In this document: positions 63,311-64,000 of the stretch, one piece after another
How the letters are laid out: each line of letters opens with the position of its first letter
How positions within the stretch are numbered: position 1 is the stretch's first letter
Assembly (NCBI GenBank): GCA_963771595.1
Contig: CAVYUC010000012.1
Coordinates: 434,001 to 498,000, forward strand
Reading direction: 5' to 3'
DNA length: 64,000 bases
Origin: CAVYUC01 sp963771595
GTDB taxonomy: Bacteria > Bacteroidota > Bacteroidia > Bacteroidales > Prolixibacteraceae
Notes under the pieces: model-generated
What the model saw: only the letters and a program-made list of their open reading frames with translations
The model's database searches: none
What the model was told of the DNA's origin: nothing
Made by a program: the position numbers and the translations under genes

Positions 63311-64000
63311 TAGTTTTTAATTTGATTTTGAATTAATCTGTTTGGTAAACTACACATCTAAAAATCATTGTAATATTCAATACTTCAGTTCATTAACTGC
63401 GAAATTCACATGTTTTTGGCCGCTGAGAATTAAATATTTAAAAAATTATGTGCATTTACCTGTTAAAAATACAACGAAAAAGGGATAAAGTTAAAATGAG
63501 TGCGGAAATAATCCGGCTTCATTATATTATCGTATCCAAACAAAAGTAAATGTTCCAATTTTAATTTTTCAAAAATTTATTAAAAAATGAAAACATGCAA
63601 AAGTTCATGTTAACATTTTAATACGAGCAGAAGAGGGGAACAAATGCAGAAATGTAAAATTAAAATATCATATTACATATCGTAAACTATTAATAAATAC
63701 TTATGTGAACATACTTAAACGCCAGTCATGGGGGAAATGTAAATAAAAGTAAAGCCCGAAATCATATTTGTTACAAATGTACTTTTCGAAAATCATAAAT
63801 GTTGTATAGTCATGTAAACATTATAGAATAAACACCAACACTTCCTTTGTCTTAAATGTATATTTATTCATTAACAGGTCTCGATGAGTTCTGCGTTTAA
63901 TTGATTGATGCAAAGTATTCTGAGTTGCCTGCGGGATTTGATGCTATATTTAATATATAAAATTAAAGTTCATAAAATCAATTATTTACTTATAATTATA
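63311..64000. other. AT-rich intergenic region to the window edge
   Basis: Nearly 700 bases hold no convincing reading frame, tRNA or rRNA. I note a palindrome ATTTGT-T-ACAAAT at 63766-63778 and many scattered AAATGT/ACATTT words. It probably contains the promoter of a gene beyond the window and of the metallophosphoesterase gene. Confidence 0.5.

Noticed and set aside
1..64000. CRISPR arrays, rRNA or tRNA genes, insertion sequences, prophage
   Set aside because: I saw no regularly spaced repeats, no transposase or phage proteins, and no tRNA-like arms while reading the gaps; a covariance-model search could still find a small RNA.

Overview
The window (about 39-40% GC by eye, AT-rich spacers) is a chromosomal stretch of a Bacteroidota bacterium. 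The evidence is a SusC/SusD pair with an ECF sigma/FecR anti-sigma pair, many Bacteroidota-style lipoproteins, promoters of the Bacteroidota type (-33 TTTG, about 19 bp, -7 TAnnTTTG), DUF1080, NIPSNAP and ThuA proteins, and a BlaI/M56-TonB locus. The mitochondrial-type TCA enzymes suggest a respiring member, perhaps of the Marinilabiliales (Prolixibacteraceae-like); that placement is inference. I saw no rRNA, tRNA, CRISPR array, phage, insertion sequence or plasmid gene. The window starts inside a UbiB/ABC1-kinase gene and ends in AT-rich non-coding DNA.

Layout. 1-1748: end of a UbiB-like kinase and a frameshifted DUF1206 membrane protein. 2149-15295: a polysaccharide-utilisation locus made of ECF sigma factor, FecR anti-sigma, SusC with an N-terminal STN signalling domain, SusD, a strong terminator, then DUF1080 hydrolase, beta-helix protein, GH28 pectinase and FG-GAP lipoprotein. 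It probably targets a pectin-type polymer under extracytoplasmic-signal control. 15303-21515, minus strand apart from one small gene: frameshifted radical-SAM protein, bacterioferritin, GNAT, small unknown protein, GNAT/RLAN/ATP-grasp fusion, nitroreductase. 21721-22944: unknown lipoprotein. 22995-29352, minus strand: a TCA operon of aconitase, type II (NADP) isocitrate dehydrogenase, type I (predicted NAD) isocitrate dehydrogenase and citrate synthase, closed by a bidirectional terminator.

29851-47215: mixed carbohydrate and envelope genes. They include a GH29 fucosidase, GTP cyclohydrolase I, a GH9-oxidoreductase-dehydrogenase operon, an operon of a NIPSNAP protein plus two M14 carboxypeptidase-like proteins (one with its active site lost), small barrel proteins, a formylglycine-generating-enzyme-like lipoprotein, a GH20 hexosaminidase and a ThuA protein. 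47398-52540: Ste24-type protease, CinA and an AsmA-like protein.

52684-55875: the most interesting locus. TonB, a secreted TonB_C protein, a BlaI-type repressor and an M56 (BlaR1-like) membrane protease with its own TonB_C domain are preceded by two copies of a 36-bp operator-like element. Each copy has four half-sites at exact 10-bp spacing. One copy overlaps the tonB promoter and the other lies directly before blaI. This looks like an autoregulated envelope-sensing circuit in which protease, repressor and TonB modules are co-controlled.

55941-63310: TPR protein, LuxR-type membrane regulator divergent from a multi-pass membrane protein, a large secreted metallopeptidase-like/propeller/barrel protein and a membrane metallophosphoesterase.
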